A stretch of 64,000 bases of DNA from SIG77 sp045589595. GTDB lineage: Bacteria; Verrucomicrobiota; Lentisphaeria; Victivallales; UBA1829. Shown here piece by piece: positions 26,868-35,342 of this stretch; the first letter of the stretch is position 1; every line of letters starts with the position of its first letter. The notes under the pieces were generated by a model that saw only the letters and a program-made list of their open reading frames with translations, was not told the DNA's origin and did not search any database. The position numbers and the translations under genes were made by a program. Location: positions 1 through 64,000 of the forward strand of contig JAZNPK010000041.1 of the NCBI GenBank assembly GCA_045589595.1, read 5' to 3'.

Positions 26868-27018
26868 ATCGATACAGCAGCGGCGCGGCTCCGCGCGGTA
26901 AAACCGCGCACACCGCACCCATTTTATGCCCCGCCGGTGCGGGGGCATAAAATGGGCGCGGCGGACAGCACAGCCCGGGTGGGCTGTGCTGTGGAGCCGC
27001 GCCGCTGCTTGTATCGAT
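26868..27018. repeat. three-armed palindromic element A
   Basis: The outer stem pairs 26868-26892 with 26993-27018 (25 pairs, one bulged A). Inside are three hairpins with no other sequence: arm 1 at 26893-26909 (6 bp, loop TAAAA), arm 2 at 26913-26961 (20-bp stem, one mismatch) and arm 3 at 26965-26992 (12 bp, tetraloop). Linkers are 0, 3, 3 and 0 bases. It fills the space between the convergent genes ending at 26859 and 27025. It has the same design as the elements at 29653, 49116 and 50845, without extended sequence identity. Confidence 0.85.
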
Positions 27019-27024
27019 CCCGGT

Positions 27025-27453
27025 TCAGAACAGGTCGCACATGAGGCGATCGGTGAGGAAACCGGTCATTACGGTATGGAGGAGGATCTTTCCGTTATCG
27101 CCGAACACGTCCACATCGAAGATCGCGGTTTGTCTGCCTTTATTGACAAGGGTGGCTTTTGCGGTGATTTTTTTCATATTCACGCCGGGGCGGATAAAGG
27201 AAACGGAAGCGGACATACTGACAGCCTGATTGCCGTAGGAATTGATCGCGGCTGCGCAAACAAAATCTGCGAGGGTGAACAATGCGCCGCCCTGAACGGT
27301 ACCGAGTCCGTTGCAATGTTGTTTTTCCACGATCATTTCACCTTCGGCGGAACCGTCGCTGATTTGTGTGATCTGCATTTTATTTCCGGCGCAGAAAAGG
27401 TCGTTCTGATTGAGAAAATCTTTTAATTTCTGCCAATATTCCTGTTGTTCCAT
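27025..27453 (-). CDS. hotdog-fold thioesterase (PaaI family)
   Basis: A 142-residue acyl-CoA thioesterase candidate. The PaaI-type core is visible as CNGLGTVQGGALFTLADF, where the glycine-rich turn and the acidic residue (D) in the following helix are the family's active-site elements, followed by the strands SMSASVSFIRPG and KITAKATLVNKGR. Length is normal for a single hotdog domain. Its ATG directly follows the stop of the AraC-family gene, so both are made from one transcript. The substrate acyl-CoA is unknown. Confidence 0.88.
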   Translation of the reverse strand: MEQQEYWQKLKDFLNQNDLFCAGNKMQITQISDGSAEGEMIVEKQHCNGLGTVQGGALFTLADFVCAAAINSYGNQAVSMSASVSFIRPGVNMKKITAKATLVNKGRQTAIFDVDVFGDNGKILLHTVMTGFLTDRLMCDLF

Positions 27454-28326
27454 TTATGATTCCTCCTGGGATTTATATTGAGCGGGAGTTATTCCGTAGC
27501 GCCGTTTGAAGCGGCGGATAAAGTATCCGGGATCGGTGAAACCGCACCGTGCTGCCAGTTCTTTCACCGGCAGATTTTCGTGTTGAATGATCTGGACGGC
27601 GGCGGTCAGTTTCTGTTCCATGATGAATTCGGAGGGAGACATTCCGGCGGCGGCGCGGAAGATTTTTGAAAAGTACCACCGGCTGTAATTGCATTTTGCT
27701 GCCAGTTCATCCACTGTCACGGGGCGGTCCAGATGACGGAATCCGTACGCTGCGATTTTGTGAACGAGGTCTGTTCCGGCAGCTTTTCCGGAAAATGTCA
27801 CTGCTTCGCTGCAGAGCTGCATGAGCAGATCGTAACCGAGACGGGATGCGGCATAGGGATCTGCCACTTCGCCGGACCGGAACATTTCATAGAGATGCCA
27901 TGCGCTTTTGACGGCGGCACCTGCGGGGTTCAGGCGGACAATATTTCCGGCATCGCGGATGATGCGCCGGACGATATCGATCGCCACTGTTTTATCGAAA
28001 CTGATAAACAGAAATTCCCAGTGATCGGCGTTATCGGAGATCCGGTAATCGTAATGGGTATCGCTTACATTTCCGGCAAGAAAAAAGCCGTCACCGGCGT
28101 TGAGGATATGTTCTTCCCCGTTCAGGATCAGAACGCCCTGACCGGAGATCGTGTATTTGAACAGGGCGCGGTCACGGTCGCCGCGGTTTCCGCCTGCCAC
28201 ATGAAAATGCGTTCCGTTGTCGTTCCATTCATAACCGCAGAGACGGGGGATCCCGAAAAGGTGGGGCGCATCGCCGGTAACGATCGCGGCAGGGTTGTAA
28301 AAATGATGACGTTCTGTTTTTGTCAT
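27454..28326 (-). CDS. AraC family transcriptional regulator
   Basis: A 290-residue regulator. The N-terminal half is an AraC-type cupin (YTISGQGVLILNGEEH is the typical sensor strand pair), and the C-terminal 95 residues form two helix-turn-helix motifs (VDELAAKCNYSRWYFSKIF and VKELAARCGFTDPGYFIRRF). It probably senses a sugar or small ligand. ATG 28326 is preferred to 28332 because AGGG lies six bases before it. It is transcribed with the thioesterase and divergently from the FrhB-like gene, so either could be its target. Confidence 0.9.
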   Translation of the reverse strand: MTKTERHHFYNPAAIVTGDAPHLFGIPRLCGYEWNDNGTHFHVAGGNRGDRDRALFKYTISGQGVLILNGEEHILNAGDGFFLAGNVSDTHYDYRISDNADHWEFLFISFDKTVAIDIVRRIIRDAGNIVRLNPAGAAVKSAWHLYEMFRSGEVADPYAASRLGYDLLMQLCSEAVTFSGKAAGTDLVHKIAAYGFRHLDRPVTVDELAAKCNYSRWYFSKIFRAAAGMSPSEFIMEQKLTAAVQIIQHENLPVKELAARCGFTDPGYFIRRFKRRYGITPAQYKSQEES

Positions 28327-28356
28327 AATCATCCCTGTAATAACACATTTGTCCTA

Positions 28357-28385
28357 TTGACATTCCTTCAAAGCGGTGATAATAT
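28357..28385 (+). promoter_or_regulatory. promoter of the FrhB-like gene
   Basis: TTGACA (28357-28362) and TAATAT (28380-28385) are spaced by 17 bases, in the divergent region beside the AraC-family gene. Confidence 0.7.
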
Positions 28386-28430
28386 AACACAAACCGTCAA
28401 ATATTTCAACCACAAAACGGAGAAAAAAAG

Positions 28431-29651
28431 ATGTCACAAGAAGGTTTCGATCTGCTGAAAAAGAACTGCATCAACAGTGGGCTTTGTGTTGAATGCGGAG
28501 CATGTGAACTGGTTTGTCCCACACACGCCATCGAATTGAAAAAATATTCCTGGGGCAGAAACCCGGAACTTGTCGGCAAATGCACCGATGAATTCTGTGA
28601 CAAATGCCATACGGTCTGTCCTGCACACAAAGTTCCCCTTACAGAAATCGAAACGAAATATTTCGGCAAAGCCAGACAGAAAGGTACAGACGACGATAAA
28701 ACTGGTGTGTGGCGGAATGTTTATACCGGTTACGCACTGGATCAGGAGATCCATAACAAAGCAGTTTCCGGCGGCTTCATCACCGCGATGCTGGTCTTTG
28801 CATTGGAAAATAAAATGATCGATGGCGCCGTTCTGGCAGGATTCGATCCGGAAATCCCTTACGAAGCAAAAGCATTTGTGGCAACGACCAGAGAAGAAAT
28901 CCTCGCCTGCGCGGGCAGTAAATATCAGCCGCACCCCCAACTGCTGGGACTGCGTGAAGCACTGGATAAAGGGCTGACAAAACTGGCGATCACATCCACA
29001 CCGTGTCATGCCATCGCAGTCAGAAAACTGATGATGAATTCCGAATTTGAAGAATTCGGCAGACGCATCAAACTGGTTCTGAGCAATATCTGCGGCGCAC
29101 ACTGGTCCCGCCACGGTACGGAATGGCTCATCACGGAATGTCTCCAGACAAAACTTTCCGATGTGGGCAAAGTCACTTACCGGGCACGCCCCTTCCCCGG
29201 AGATTTCAAAGTACAACTCAAAGACGGTACCGATGCCGTCGCACCATTCGTCAATCACCTGCTCGGACAACTGGCAAAATTCACCCCGGAAGAATGTCGC
29301 TACTGTCTGGAAAAAGTGGCAAGCTGCGGCGATATCGTGGTGGGCGATACCTGGCATCACCCGATTCTCGATCCCGGTAAACTGTTCTCCTATACCAAGG
29401 AGGAAATCGCAGCAAGCGAACAGATCCAGGCAGCACTCAACGGCGTATCCGCCGTCATCGTCCGGAGCGAAATCGGTCAGCAGTTCGTGGACGCCGCCAT
29501 CGAAGGGAAAGCCGTCAAACTCTGGCACGATACACCGGAAATCGCACAGCAGTTCCTCTGCAATATCCACGATGTGGGCAAACCCGTCTGCAACGGCCCC
29601 GTTATCGAAGCCAGAAAACGGCGCGGAATGCCGCTGAGAGAATATTTCTGA
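28431..29651 (+). CDS. FrhB/FdhB-like iron-sulfur flavoprotein
   Basis: A 406-residue protein of the coenzyme F420 hydrogenase/dehydrogenase beta-subunit family. The N-terminus has ferredoxin-like clusters (GLCVECGACELVCPTHAI, then a second set around CTDEFCDKCHTVCP). The middle holds the family's AVSGGFITAML, and the C-terminal domain carries CRYCLEKVASCGD, another possible cluster. It is an electron-transfer flavoprotein moving electrons between ferredoxin and an unknown partner. In bacteria without F420 such proteins often act with polysaccharide pyruvyltransferases; none is adjacent. GGAG precedes the start. The stop is one base from palindromic element B. Confidence 0.85.
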   Translation: MSQEGFDLLKKNCINSGLCVECGACELVCPTHAIELKKYSWGRNPELVGKCTDEFCDKCHTVCPAHKVPLTEIETKYFGKARQKGTDDDKTGVWRNVYTGYALDQEIHNKAVSGGFITAMLVFALENKMIDGAVLAGFDPEIPYEAKAFVATTREEILACAGSKYQPHPQLLGLREALDKGLTKLAITSTPCHAIAVRKLMMNSEFEEFGRRIKLVLSNICGAHWSRHGTEWLITECLQTKLSDVGKVTYRARPFPGDFKVQLKDGTDAVAPFVNHLLGQLAKFTPEECRYCLEKVASCGDIVVGDTWHHPILDPGKLFSYTKEEIAASEQIQAALNGVSAVIVRSEIGQQFVDAAIEGKAVKLWHDTPEIAQQFLCNIHDVGKPVCNGPVIEARKRRGMPLREYF

Positions 29652-29652
29652 T

Positions 29653-29814
29653 CCGCAGCCCCGCCCCGGAAATAAAGCGCGATCCAAGCCCCCGCCCGGG
29701 GGCTTGACAGCATAAAACAACCGCGCCGCCGGAGTTCATCCGGCGGCGCGGCTGTTTTATGTTGAGCCGGTGTACCACCGGCGATCGCGCTTTATTTTCC
29801 GGGGCGGGCTGCGG
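29653..29814. repeat. three-armed palindromic element B
   Basis: The outer stem pairs 29653-29684 with 29783-29814 (about 31 pairs, two one-base bulges). Internal hairpins are arm 1 at 29685-29706 (9 bp, loop GCCC), arm 2 at 29711-29761 (21 of 22 pairs, seven-base loop) and arm 3 at 29766-29782 (7 bp, three-base loop). Linkers are 0, 4, 4 and 0 bases. It occupies the whole gap between the convergent FrhB-like gene (stop at 29651) and transketolase (stop at 29820). No open reading frame or T-tract of terminator type is seen. Confidence 0.88.
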
Positions 29815-29819
29815 TTGTT

Positions 29820-31817
29820 TTATGCGAAAGCGTTACGGATTTTTTCCGCCACGGCATCGGGGGTGAATCCGAATTTTTCCGCGAGGACCTTATAGGGTGC
29901 GGATGCGCCGAAGTGATCGAGTCCGATATTGAGTCCGTCATCGGTGGTGACCCGTTCCCAGCCGAATGTGGACGCGGCTTCGATGGACACGCGTTTCCGG
30001 CATGCGGGGGGCAGCACGGTATTTCTGTATTCGCAGCTCTGTTCGAGGAAGAGTTTGAATGAGGGCATGGAAACGACGCGGACTTTTCTGCCTTCCGACC
30101 GGAGGATCTCTGCGGCGCCGAGGGCAACGCTGACTTCTGAACCGGATGCGATCAGGATCAGTTCAAAACCGTCTTCATCGCTGATCACATAACCGCCCCT
30201 GGAGATATCCATATTTCTGACACCTTCCTCCGGCAGCAGCGGCAGATCCTGTCTTGTCAGCAGCAGAGCGGTGGGACGGTTTTTGGAGCGCATGGCATAC
30301 GCCCATGCGGCAGCGGTCTCTCTGGCATCAGCGGGACGCAGCACATTCACATCGGGGGTGGCGCGCAGCATGGCGAGCTGTTCGATGGGCTGATGTGTGG
30401 GTCCGTCTTCGCCCACATAGAAGGAGTCATGTGTCAGCACATAGACCACGGGCAGTTTCATCAATGCGGCGAGGCGGATACCGGGTTTGAGGTAATCGGC
30501 GAAGACGAAGAATGTGGCGCAGTAGGGGCGTGCGGTACCGAAAAGTGCCATCCCGTTTGCGATCATGGACATAGCGAGTTCGCGGACGCCGAAATGGATA
30601 TTCCGTCCGGTTCTGTCGGCGGCATTGAACCATCCTTCATCTTTCACGGCGGTCTTATTGGAGGGAGCGAGGTCTGCGGAACCGCCCATGAATGCGGGAA
30701 CGATGCTGCTGAGTTTCTGGATCACGGCACCGCTGCTTGCACGGCTTGCCTGAGGTTTACCGGTTTCGACGGCAGCCATCAGCTGTTCTTCCAGATCGGC
30801 GGGGAGATCCTGATTGAGGATCGTGGCGATCTTTGCGGCGCTTTCGGGATTTTCTTCCAGGAATTTCTGATAAGCGGCATCCCAGGCGGCGGCTTCTTTT
30901 TTCAGTTCTTCCGCTCTGGCGGATGTCATGGCATAGACTTCATCCGGCACGACAAAACTCTGTTCCGGATCGAAACCGAAATGGCTCTTTGCGCCTTTGA
31001 GTTCATCTTCGCCCAGCGGTTCGCCGTGGGAATTGGCTTTTCCTTCTTTGGTGGGTGCGCCGAAACCGATTTTTGTTTTACCGACGATGAGCGTAGGTCT
31101 GCCATCGGAAACTTCGGCTTCGCAGAGAACTTTTTCCACCAGAGCGGGATCATTTGCGTTTTCGCAGTTGAGGACGCGCCAACCGTAAGCGGCGAAGCGT
31201 GCGCCCACATTTTCCGTGAATGCCAGATCCGTACTGCCTTCAATACTGATGGCATTGGAGTCATAGAAACAGATGATATTGTCCAGTTTCATGGTTCCGG
31301 CGAAAGATGCGGCTTCGTGGCTCACGCCTTCCATCATACAACCGTCACCGGCAATGACCCAGATCTTCCCGTCCATCAACCCGGTCTTGTCCAGACCTGT
31401 TGTTGCGGCGAACTGTTTCTGAGCGAGCGACATACCGCATGCGGAAGCGAAACCGGAACCGAGGGGCCCGGTGGAGATATCAACACCGGGCGTCACGCCG
31501 GATTCGGGATGACCGGGCGTGATACTGCCCCACTGACGGAAGGAACGGATCTCATCCATGGAAACGCCGAATCCGTAAAGATGCAGGAGGGAATAGAGGA
31601 GCATGGAACCGTGACCTGCGGAAAGGACAAAGCGGTCGCGTCCGATCCAGGCGGGATTTGCCGGATTGAAACGCAAATGATTCTGCCACAGACCGAAAGC
31701 GAAATCGGCGCACCCCATGGGCATACCGGGATGACCGGACTTTGCTTTCTGGATGGCATCGGCAGACAGGAGGCGGATGGTATCGGCAGCTGTTTTCATT
31801 TTTTGTGTGTCAATCAT
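29820..31817 (-). CDS. tkt: transketolase
   Basis: A 665-residue thiamine-diphosphate enzyme of the pentose phosphate pathway that transfers two-carbon units between sugar phosphates. The N-terminal KSGHPGMPMGCAD, the TPP/Mg motif GDGCMMEGVSHEAASF with the downstream N, and the pyrimidine-binding domain (GVRELAMSMIANGMA) are typical. Length is normal for a full-length bacterial enzyme. GAGG lies eight bases before ATG 31817. It is monocistronic, divergent from ruvB, with overlapping promoters. Its TPP cofactor is linked to thiC in the same window, though the genes are far apart. Confidence 0.96.
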   Translation of the reverse strand: MIDTQKMKTAADTIRLLSADAIQKAKSGHPGMPMGCADFAFGLWQNHLRFNPANPAWIGRDRFVLSAGHGSMLLYSLLHLYGFGVSMDEIRSFRQWGSITPGHPESGVTPGVDISTGPLGSGFASACGMSLAQKQFAATTGLDKTGLMDGKIWVIAGDGCMMEGVSHEAASFAGTMKLDNIICFYDSNAISIEGSTDLAFTENVGARFAAYGWRVLNCENANDPALVEKVLCEAEVSDGRPTLIVGKTKIGFGAPTKEGKANSHGEPLGEDELKGAKSHFGFDPEQSFVVPDEVYAMTSARAEELKKEAAAWDAAYQKFLEENPESAAKIATILNQDLPADLEEQLMAAVETGKPQASRASSGAVIQKLSSIVPAFMGGSADLAPSNKTAVKDEGWFNAADRTGRNIHFGVRELAMSMIANGMALFGTARPYCATFFVFADYLKPGIRLAALMKLPVVYVLTHDSFYVGEDGPTHQPIEQLAMLRATPDVNVLRPADARETAAAWAYAMRSKNRPTALLLTRQDLPLLPEEGVRNMDISRGGYVISDEDGFELILIASGSEVSVALGAAEILRSEGRKVRVVSMPSFKLFLEQSCEYRNTVLPPACRKRVSIEAASTFGWERVTTDDGLNIGLDHFGASAPYKVLAEKFGFTPDAVAEKIRNAFA

Positions 31818-31848
31818 GGTAAAATCCTCACATTCTTAAAAAATTCAC

Positions 31849-31877
31849 TTGATTTTTCGTCCTTTATACGATACTGT
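31849..31877 (+). promoter_or_regulatory. promoter of ruvB
   Basis: TTGATT (31849-31854) and TACTGT (31872-31877) are spaced by 17 bases. The -10 overlaps the opposing tkt -10. Confidence 0.5.
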
Positions 31878-31895
31878 AAAAAGACAAAATTGCAA
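31868..31895 (-). promoter_or_regulatory. promoter of tkt
   Basis: On the minus strand TTGCAA (31890-31895) and TATCGT (31868-31873) are spaced by 16 bases. It shares bases 31872-31873 with the ruvB -10. Confidence 0.45.
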
Positions 31896-31926
31896 GTGAC
31901 TTTTTCATTTTTAAAGAAAGTTATCC

Positions 31927-32979
31927 ATGGAAACGACGGAACGCTTCATCACATCGACCCTGACCCGGAAAGACGAAACCACAGAAACCACGCTGCGGCC
32001 GCAGCAGTTTGCCGATTTTCCCGGGCAGGAAAAAGTCAAGGAACGGCTGGAAGTCTATGTGGAAGCAGCCAAAACCCGGAACGAACCTCTGGGACATCTT
32101 CTGCTCAGCGGACCTCCGGGTCTCGGCAAAACGACACTTGCCTACATCATCGCCAATGAAAAAGGCGCAAAGATCAAATCCAGCAGCGGACCGGTGATCG
32201 AAAAACCCGGTGATCTTGCCGGATTGCTGACATCTCTGGAAGAAGGCGATATTCTTTTCATTGACGAGATCCACCGTCTCAACACGGCTGTGGAAGAATA
32301 TCTCTACAGCGCCATGGAAGATTTTTTCATCGACATCATGATCGATCAGGGACCCGGCGCCCGGTCCGTCCGGCTGAATCTGCCCCGGTTCACGCTCATC
32401 GGCGCCACGACGCGGCAGGGATTGCTTTCTGCGCCTCTCCGCGCCCGTTTCAAACTGTCGCTCCGGCTTGATTATTACCAGCCGGATTTTCTTCAGCAGA
32501 TCGTGACAAGATCCGCAGGGATCCTCAACGCGAAGATCGAAGACGGCGGCGCGCTGGAAATCGCCATGCGGAGCCGCGGTACGCCGCGAATCGCCAACAA
32601 TCTTCTGGCATGGACGCGTGACTATGCCCAGGTCCGGTCCGATGGCAACATCACCACGGAAATCGCCCGGAAAGCGCTGTCCATGATGGATATCGACGAA
32701 CACGGTCTGGACGAAATGGACAAGCGGATCCTGGAAACGATCCTTGCCAACTTCAACGGCGGTCCCGTGGGGCTGAATTCATTGGCGGTGGCGATCGGGG
32801 AGGAAGCCGGAACCATTGAAGATGTTTATGAACCGTTCCTCATTCAGGAAGGTTATCTCATGCGCACGGCGCAGGGGCGTATCGCAACGGAACGGACATG
32901 GACACTGCTGGGCATGACGCCCCGTGTACGGAACAGACGGGCACCGCAGAAAACTGACGATCAGCCCGATCTGCTCTGA
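31927..32979 (+). CDS. ruvB: Holliday junction branch migration helicase RuvB
   Basis: A 350-residue AAA+ motor that drives branch migration with RuvA. Motifs are the N-terminal LRPQQFADFPGQEKVKERL, Walker A GPPGLGKTT, Walker B ILFIDEIHRL, sensor GATTRQGLLSAPLR and the C-terminal winged helix. Length is normal. It has no ruvA or ruvC neighbour; ruvC is 23 kb away. The ribosome site is weak (AAAG). Confidence 0.96.
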   Translation: METTERFITSTLTRKDETTETTLRPQQFADFPGQEKVKERLEVYVEAAKTRNEPLGHLLLSGPPGLGKTTLAYIIANEKGAKIKSSSGPVIEKPGDLAGLLTSLEEGDILFIDEIHRLNTAVEEYLYSAMEDFFIDIMIDQGPGARSVRLNLPRFTLIGATTRQGLLSAPLRARFKLSLRLDYYQPDFLQQIVTRSAGILNAKIEDGGALEIAMRSRGTPRIANNLLAWTRDYAQVRSDGNITTEIARKALSMMDIDEHGLDEMDKRILETILANFNGGPVGLNSLAVAIGEEAGTIEDVYEPFLIQEGYLMRTAQGRIATERTWTLLGMTPRVRNRRAPQKTDDQPDLL

Positions 32980-33005
32980 TTTTTAAAAAAAAGTGTATTT
33001 CCGGT

Positions 33006-33034
33006 TTGAAATAAAGACTGCTTTATGGTATTGT
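33006..33034 (+). promoter_or_regulatory. promoter of the PHP/transporter/prmA unit
   Basis: TTGAAA (33006-33011) and TATTGT (33029-33034) are spaced by 17 bases, 52 bases before the next start codon. Confidence 0.6.
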
Positions 33035-33086
33035 AATCCCGTCGCGGGATCCAACAACAAAATCATAATCATAAGGCAAGGTTTTT

Positions 33087-34409
33087 ATGGAAAATTTTTA
33101 TTATCCGCAACTCTCCGTCACTCCCACCGTATTCTGCACCGGCAATCAGGAACAGAAGATCCGGATCGCCGCTAAAGATTACACCAATGTCGTAAACTCG
33201 CTCAACAGCATCAAACGCGCGGTATTCTTCCGCGTTGACGGAACAACGACCGGCTACCGCTCCTGGTTCAGTGAAACAAATCAGGTCCCGTTCGACCGGG
33301 AAGAGGACGGCACTCTCGTTCTGAATCTTTCGTTCTCCCACGAAGGGGAATATGTGATCTGCCTCCAGTCGTCAAGAGAAGACGGCACATTTATAGACTG
33401 TTTCATCATCTGTGTTTACGCCGTAAAAGAAGATCTTTACCGTCTGCTGCCGTACAAGGGCGATTTCCACATGCACAGTTTCTGTTCCGACGGCGGGGAA
33501 TCTCCCGGCTATGTGGCAGCCACATGCCGTAAAAACGGATTCGATTTCATGGCGCTGACCGATCACGGCAGATATGATCCCTCACTCATCGCGCGTGATA
33601 TTATGGCGGATTACGGCTGCGATATGCTGGTCTGCCCCGGCGAGGAAGTGCATCTGCCGGACAACCCCACACACATTGTTCATTTCGGCGGTAAATACAG
33701 CATCAACAAACTGGCATTTGATGATGAGGCAAAATATCGGGCGGAAGTGGCGGAATATATGAAAAATATTCCCGAAAGTTATGACGGACCGACCCGTTTT
33801 CAGGTGGCGGCAAGTGAATGGACTTTTGACCGGATCCGTGAAGCAGGCGGGATCGCCATGTACTGTCATCCCTACTGGCGTCCGCTCTATCACAATTACG
33901 TCGGCGAGGACACCAACGAACTGCTGATGGAACGGAATAAATTCGATGTACTGGAAGTGATCGGCGGTTTCCTCCGTCATCAGACAGAATGCAACCGGCT
34001 TGCGATTTCCCGCTGGCAGGAAGAACGGGCGAAAGGCAAAAAGATCCCCGTTGCCGGTATCAGCGATTGTCACGGCTGCGACGGTGATCTTGCCAACTGG
34101 TTCTATACCATCGTCTTTTCCGAAAAACTGGATTTCGATTCCATTGCGGAAGCCATCCGGGATGAACGCTGCGTGGCGGTCCACACCCTTCCGGGCGAAT
34201 ATCCGCTGGTCGTCGGTCCCTTCCGTCTGACACGGTTTGCGCATTTCCTGCTCCGTCAGTTCTATCCTTATCACAACGAACTCTGCAGAATGGAAGGCGA
34301 GATCATGCGCCGTGACCTCTCCGGTTATCCCGAACCGGATGCCGCCGCACAAATCAGAAGCAGATCCGGTTCCGTCCGGAAATATATGGAACAGTTCTGG
34401 GGCAGATAA
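33087..34409 (+). CDS. PHP-domain protein with N-terminal beta domain
   Basis: A 440-residue protein. Residues 1-120 look like an all-beta sandwich, then a PHP metallophosphoesterase core starts at GDFHMHSFCSDGGESPG with LTDHGRYD, a later YCHPYW motif and SDCHGCDGD. The C-terminal 60 residues are helical and basic. It is related to the shorter PHP protein at 24775 by its motifs. The DMT transporter gene starts at the base after its stop, so the two are likely co-translated. A link between an exported or imported metabolite and phosphoester hydrolysis is plausible but unproven. Confidence 0.83.
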   Translation: MENFYYPQLSVTPTVFCTGNQEQKIRIAAKDYTNVVNSLNSIKRAVFFRVDGTTTGYRSWFSETNQVPFDREEDGTLVLNLSFSHEGEYVICLQSSREDGTFIDCFIICVYAVKEDLYRLLPYKGDFHMHSFCSDGGESPGYVAATCRKNGFDFMALTDHGRYDPSLIARDIMADYGCDMLVCPGEEVHLPDNPTHIVHFGGKYSINKLAFDDEAKYRAEVAEYMKNIPESYDGPTRFQVAASEWTFDRIREAGGIAMYCHPYWRPLYHNYVGEDTNELLMERNKFDVLEVIGGFLRHQTECNRLAISRWQEERAKGKKIPVAGISDCHGCDGDLANWFYTIVFSEKLDFDSIAEAIRDERCVAVHTLPGEYPLVVGPFRLTRFAHFLLRQFYPYHNELCRMEGEIMRRDLSGYPEPDAAAQIRSRSGSVRKYMEQFWGR

Positions 34410-35324
34410 ATGGCTCTTTTTGCAATTCTCCTGATCGCGGTCAGTGCGACTGCTCACGCTTCGTGGAATCTGATCTGCAAGGCGAAAGCGCCTTCCGCGG
34501 CATTTTTTCTGCTGCTGACGGATGTGACGCTCCTCGCCGGTGCGCCCGTGTTTTTTACAAAATACACCGGTGCAGTAACAGGTCTGCCGCTGACATTCTG
34601 GCTGATGATGATCCTGACGGGTCTTTTTCAGACCGGCTATTATGTGGGGCTTGCCAATGCATACCGGCTGGGGGAAGTCTCCATCGCCTATCCGCTGGCA
34701 AGGTCCATTCCTCTGCTGCTGACACCACTGGTGACGGCGTGTTTCGCCCTCGGAAAGATGCCCGGTCCGCTGGCTTTGTGGGGGATGGCAGTCATCTTCT
34801 GCGGCGGTATGCTGCTGCCGCACACAAAATTTTCCGATGTCACGAACTGGCGGAAATATCTCAATGCATCCCTTCTTTTCGCCGTGACGGCAGCGATCTG
34901 TATTACCGGCTACACAGTGATCGACCGGGAAGGATTGCGGATCATGGAAGAAAAAGCGGTAGTCGCCAACGGGTTGGAATCCGCGTTCTTCTTCCTGTAT
35001 CTGGAAAATATCGCCATTGCCGCGTGGCTGACGCCGTACGTTCTGAGCATCAGGAAGGAACGGGCGGCGCTGAAAGAACAGCTTTGCAGCGGCAGACAGT
35101 TCGCCTATCCGGCGGCGGCATCGTTTCTGTGCAACGGTGCATATCTGCTGGTCCTCTGGGCGATGCAGTTTGTGGACAATGTCAGTTATATTCAGGCGTT
35201 CCGTCAGTTGAGCATCCCGCTGGGTGCCGCACTGGGGATCTGCCTGCTTCACGAAAAAATAACAAAACCGAAACTTGCGGGTCTGATCCTGATCGTGATC
35301 GGATTGATCTGCGTGGCGCTGTAA
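34410..35324 (+). CDS. EamA/DMT superfamily transporter
   Basis: A 304-residue membrane protein with about ten hydrophobic segments in two EamA-like halves. Family-like stretches include ATAHASWNLICKAKAP at the N-terminus and GEVSIAYPLARSIPLL in the middle. Such carriers export amino acids or other metabolites; this one's substrate is unknown. It starts immediately after the PHP gene and precedes prmA by 18 bases. Confidence 0.85.
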   Translation: MALFAILLIAVSATAHASWNLICKAKAPSAAFFLLLTDVTLLAGAPVFFTKYTGAVTGLPLTFWLMMILTGLFQTGYYVGLANAYRLGEVSIAYPLARSIPLLLTPLVTACFALGKMPGPLALWGMAVIFCGGMLLPHTKFSDVTNWRKYLNASLLFAVTAAICITGYTVIDREGLRIMEEKAVVANGLESAFFFLYLENIAIAAWLTPYVLSIRKERAALKEQLCSGRQFAYPAAASFLCNGAYLLVLWAMQFVDNVSYIQAFRQLSIPLGAALGICLLHEKITKPKLAGLILIVIGLICVAL

Positions 35325-35342
35325 GATAAGGAAAAACAGACA

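Noticed and set aside
26868..27018. cloverleaf-like element as a tRNA or tmRNA
   Set aside because: It has a four-way shape, but arm lengths are far too long and there is no T-loop, anticodon pattern or CCA.
28431..29651. FrhB-like gene as evidence of F420 metabolism
   Set aside because: No F420 biosynthesis gene or methanogen-type hydrogenase subunit is present; the family is broad in bacteria.
29653..29814. elements as ordinary bidirectional terminators
   Set aside because: A terminator needs one short stem and a T-run. These have four helices, and only D ends in a T-tract, though termination may be a side effect.
30393..32159. 588-codon open frame antisense to transketolase
   Set aside because: It runs through the tkt promoter region into ruvB, and transketolase is unambiguous.
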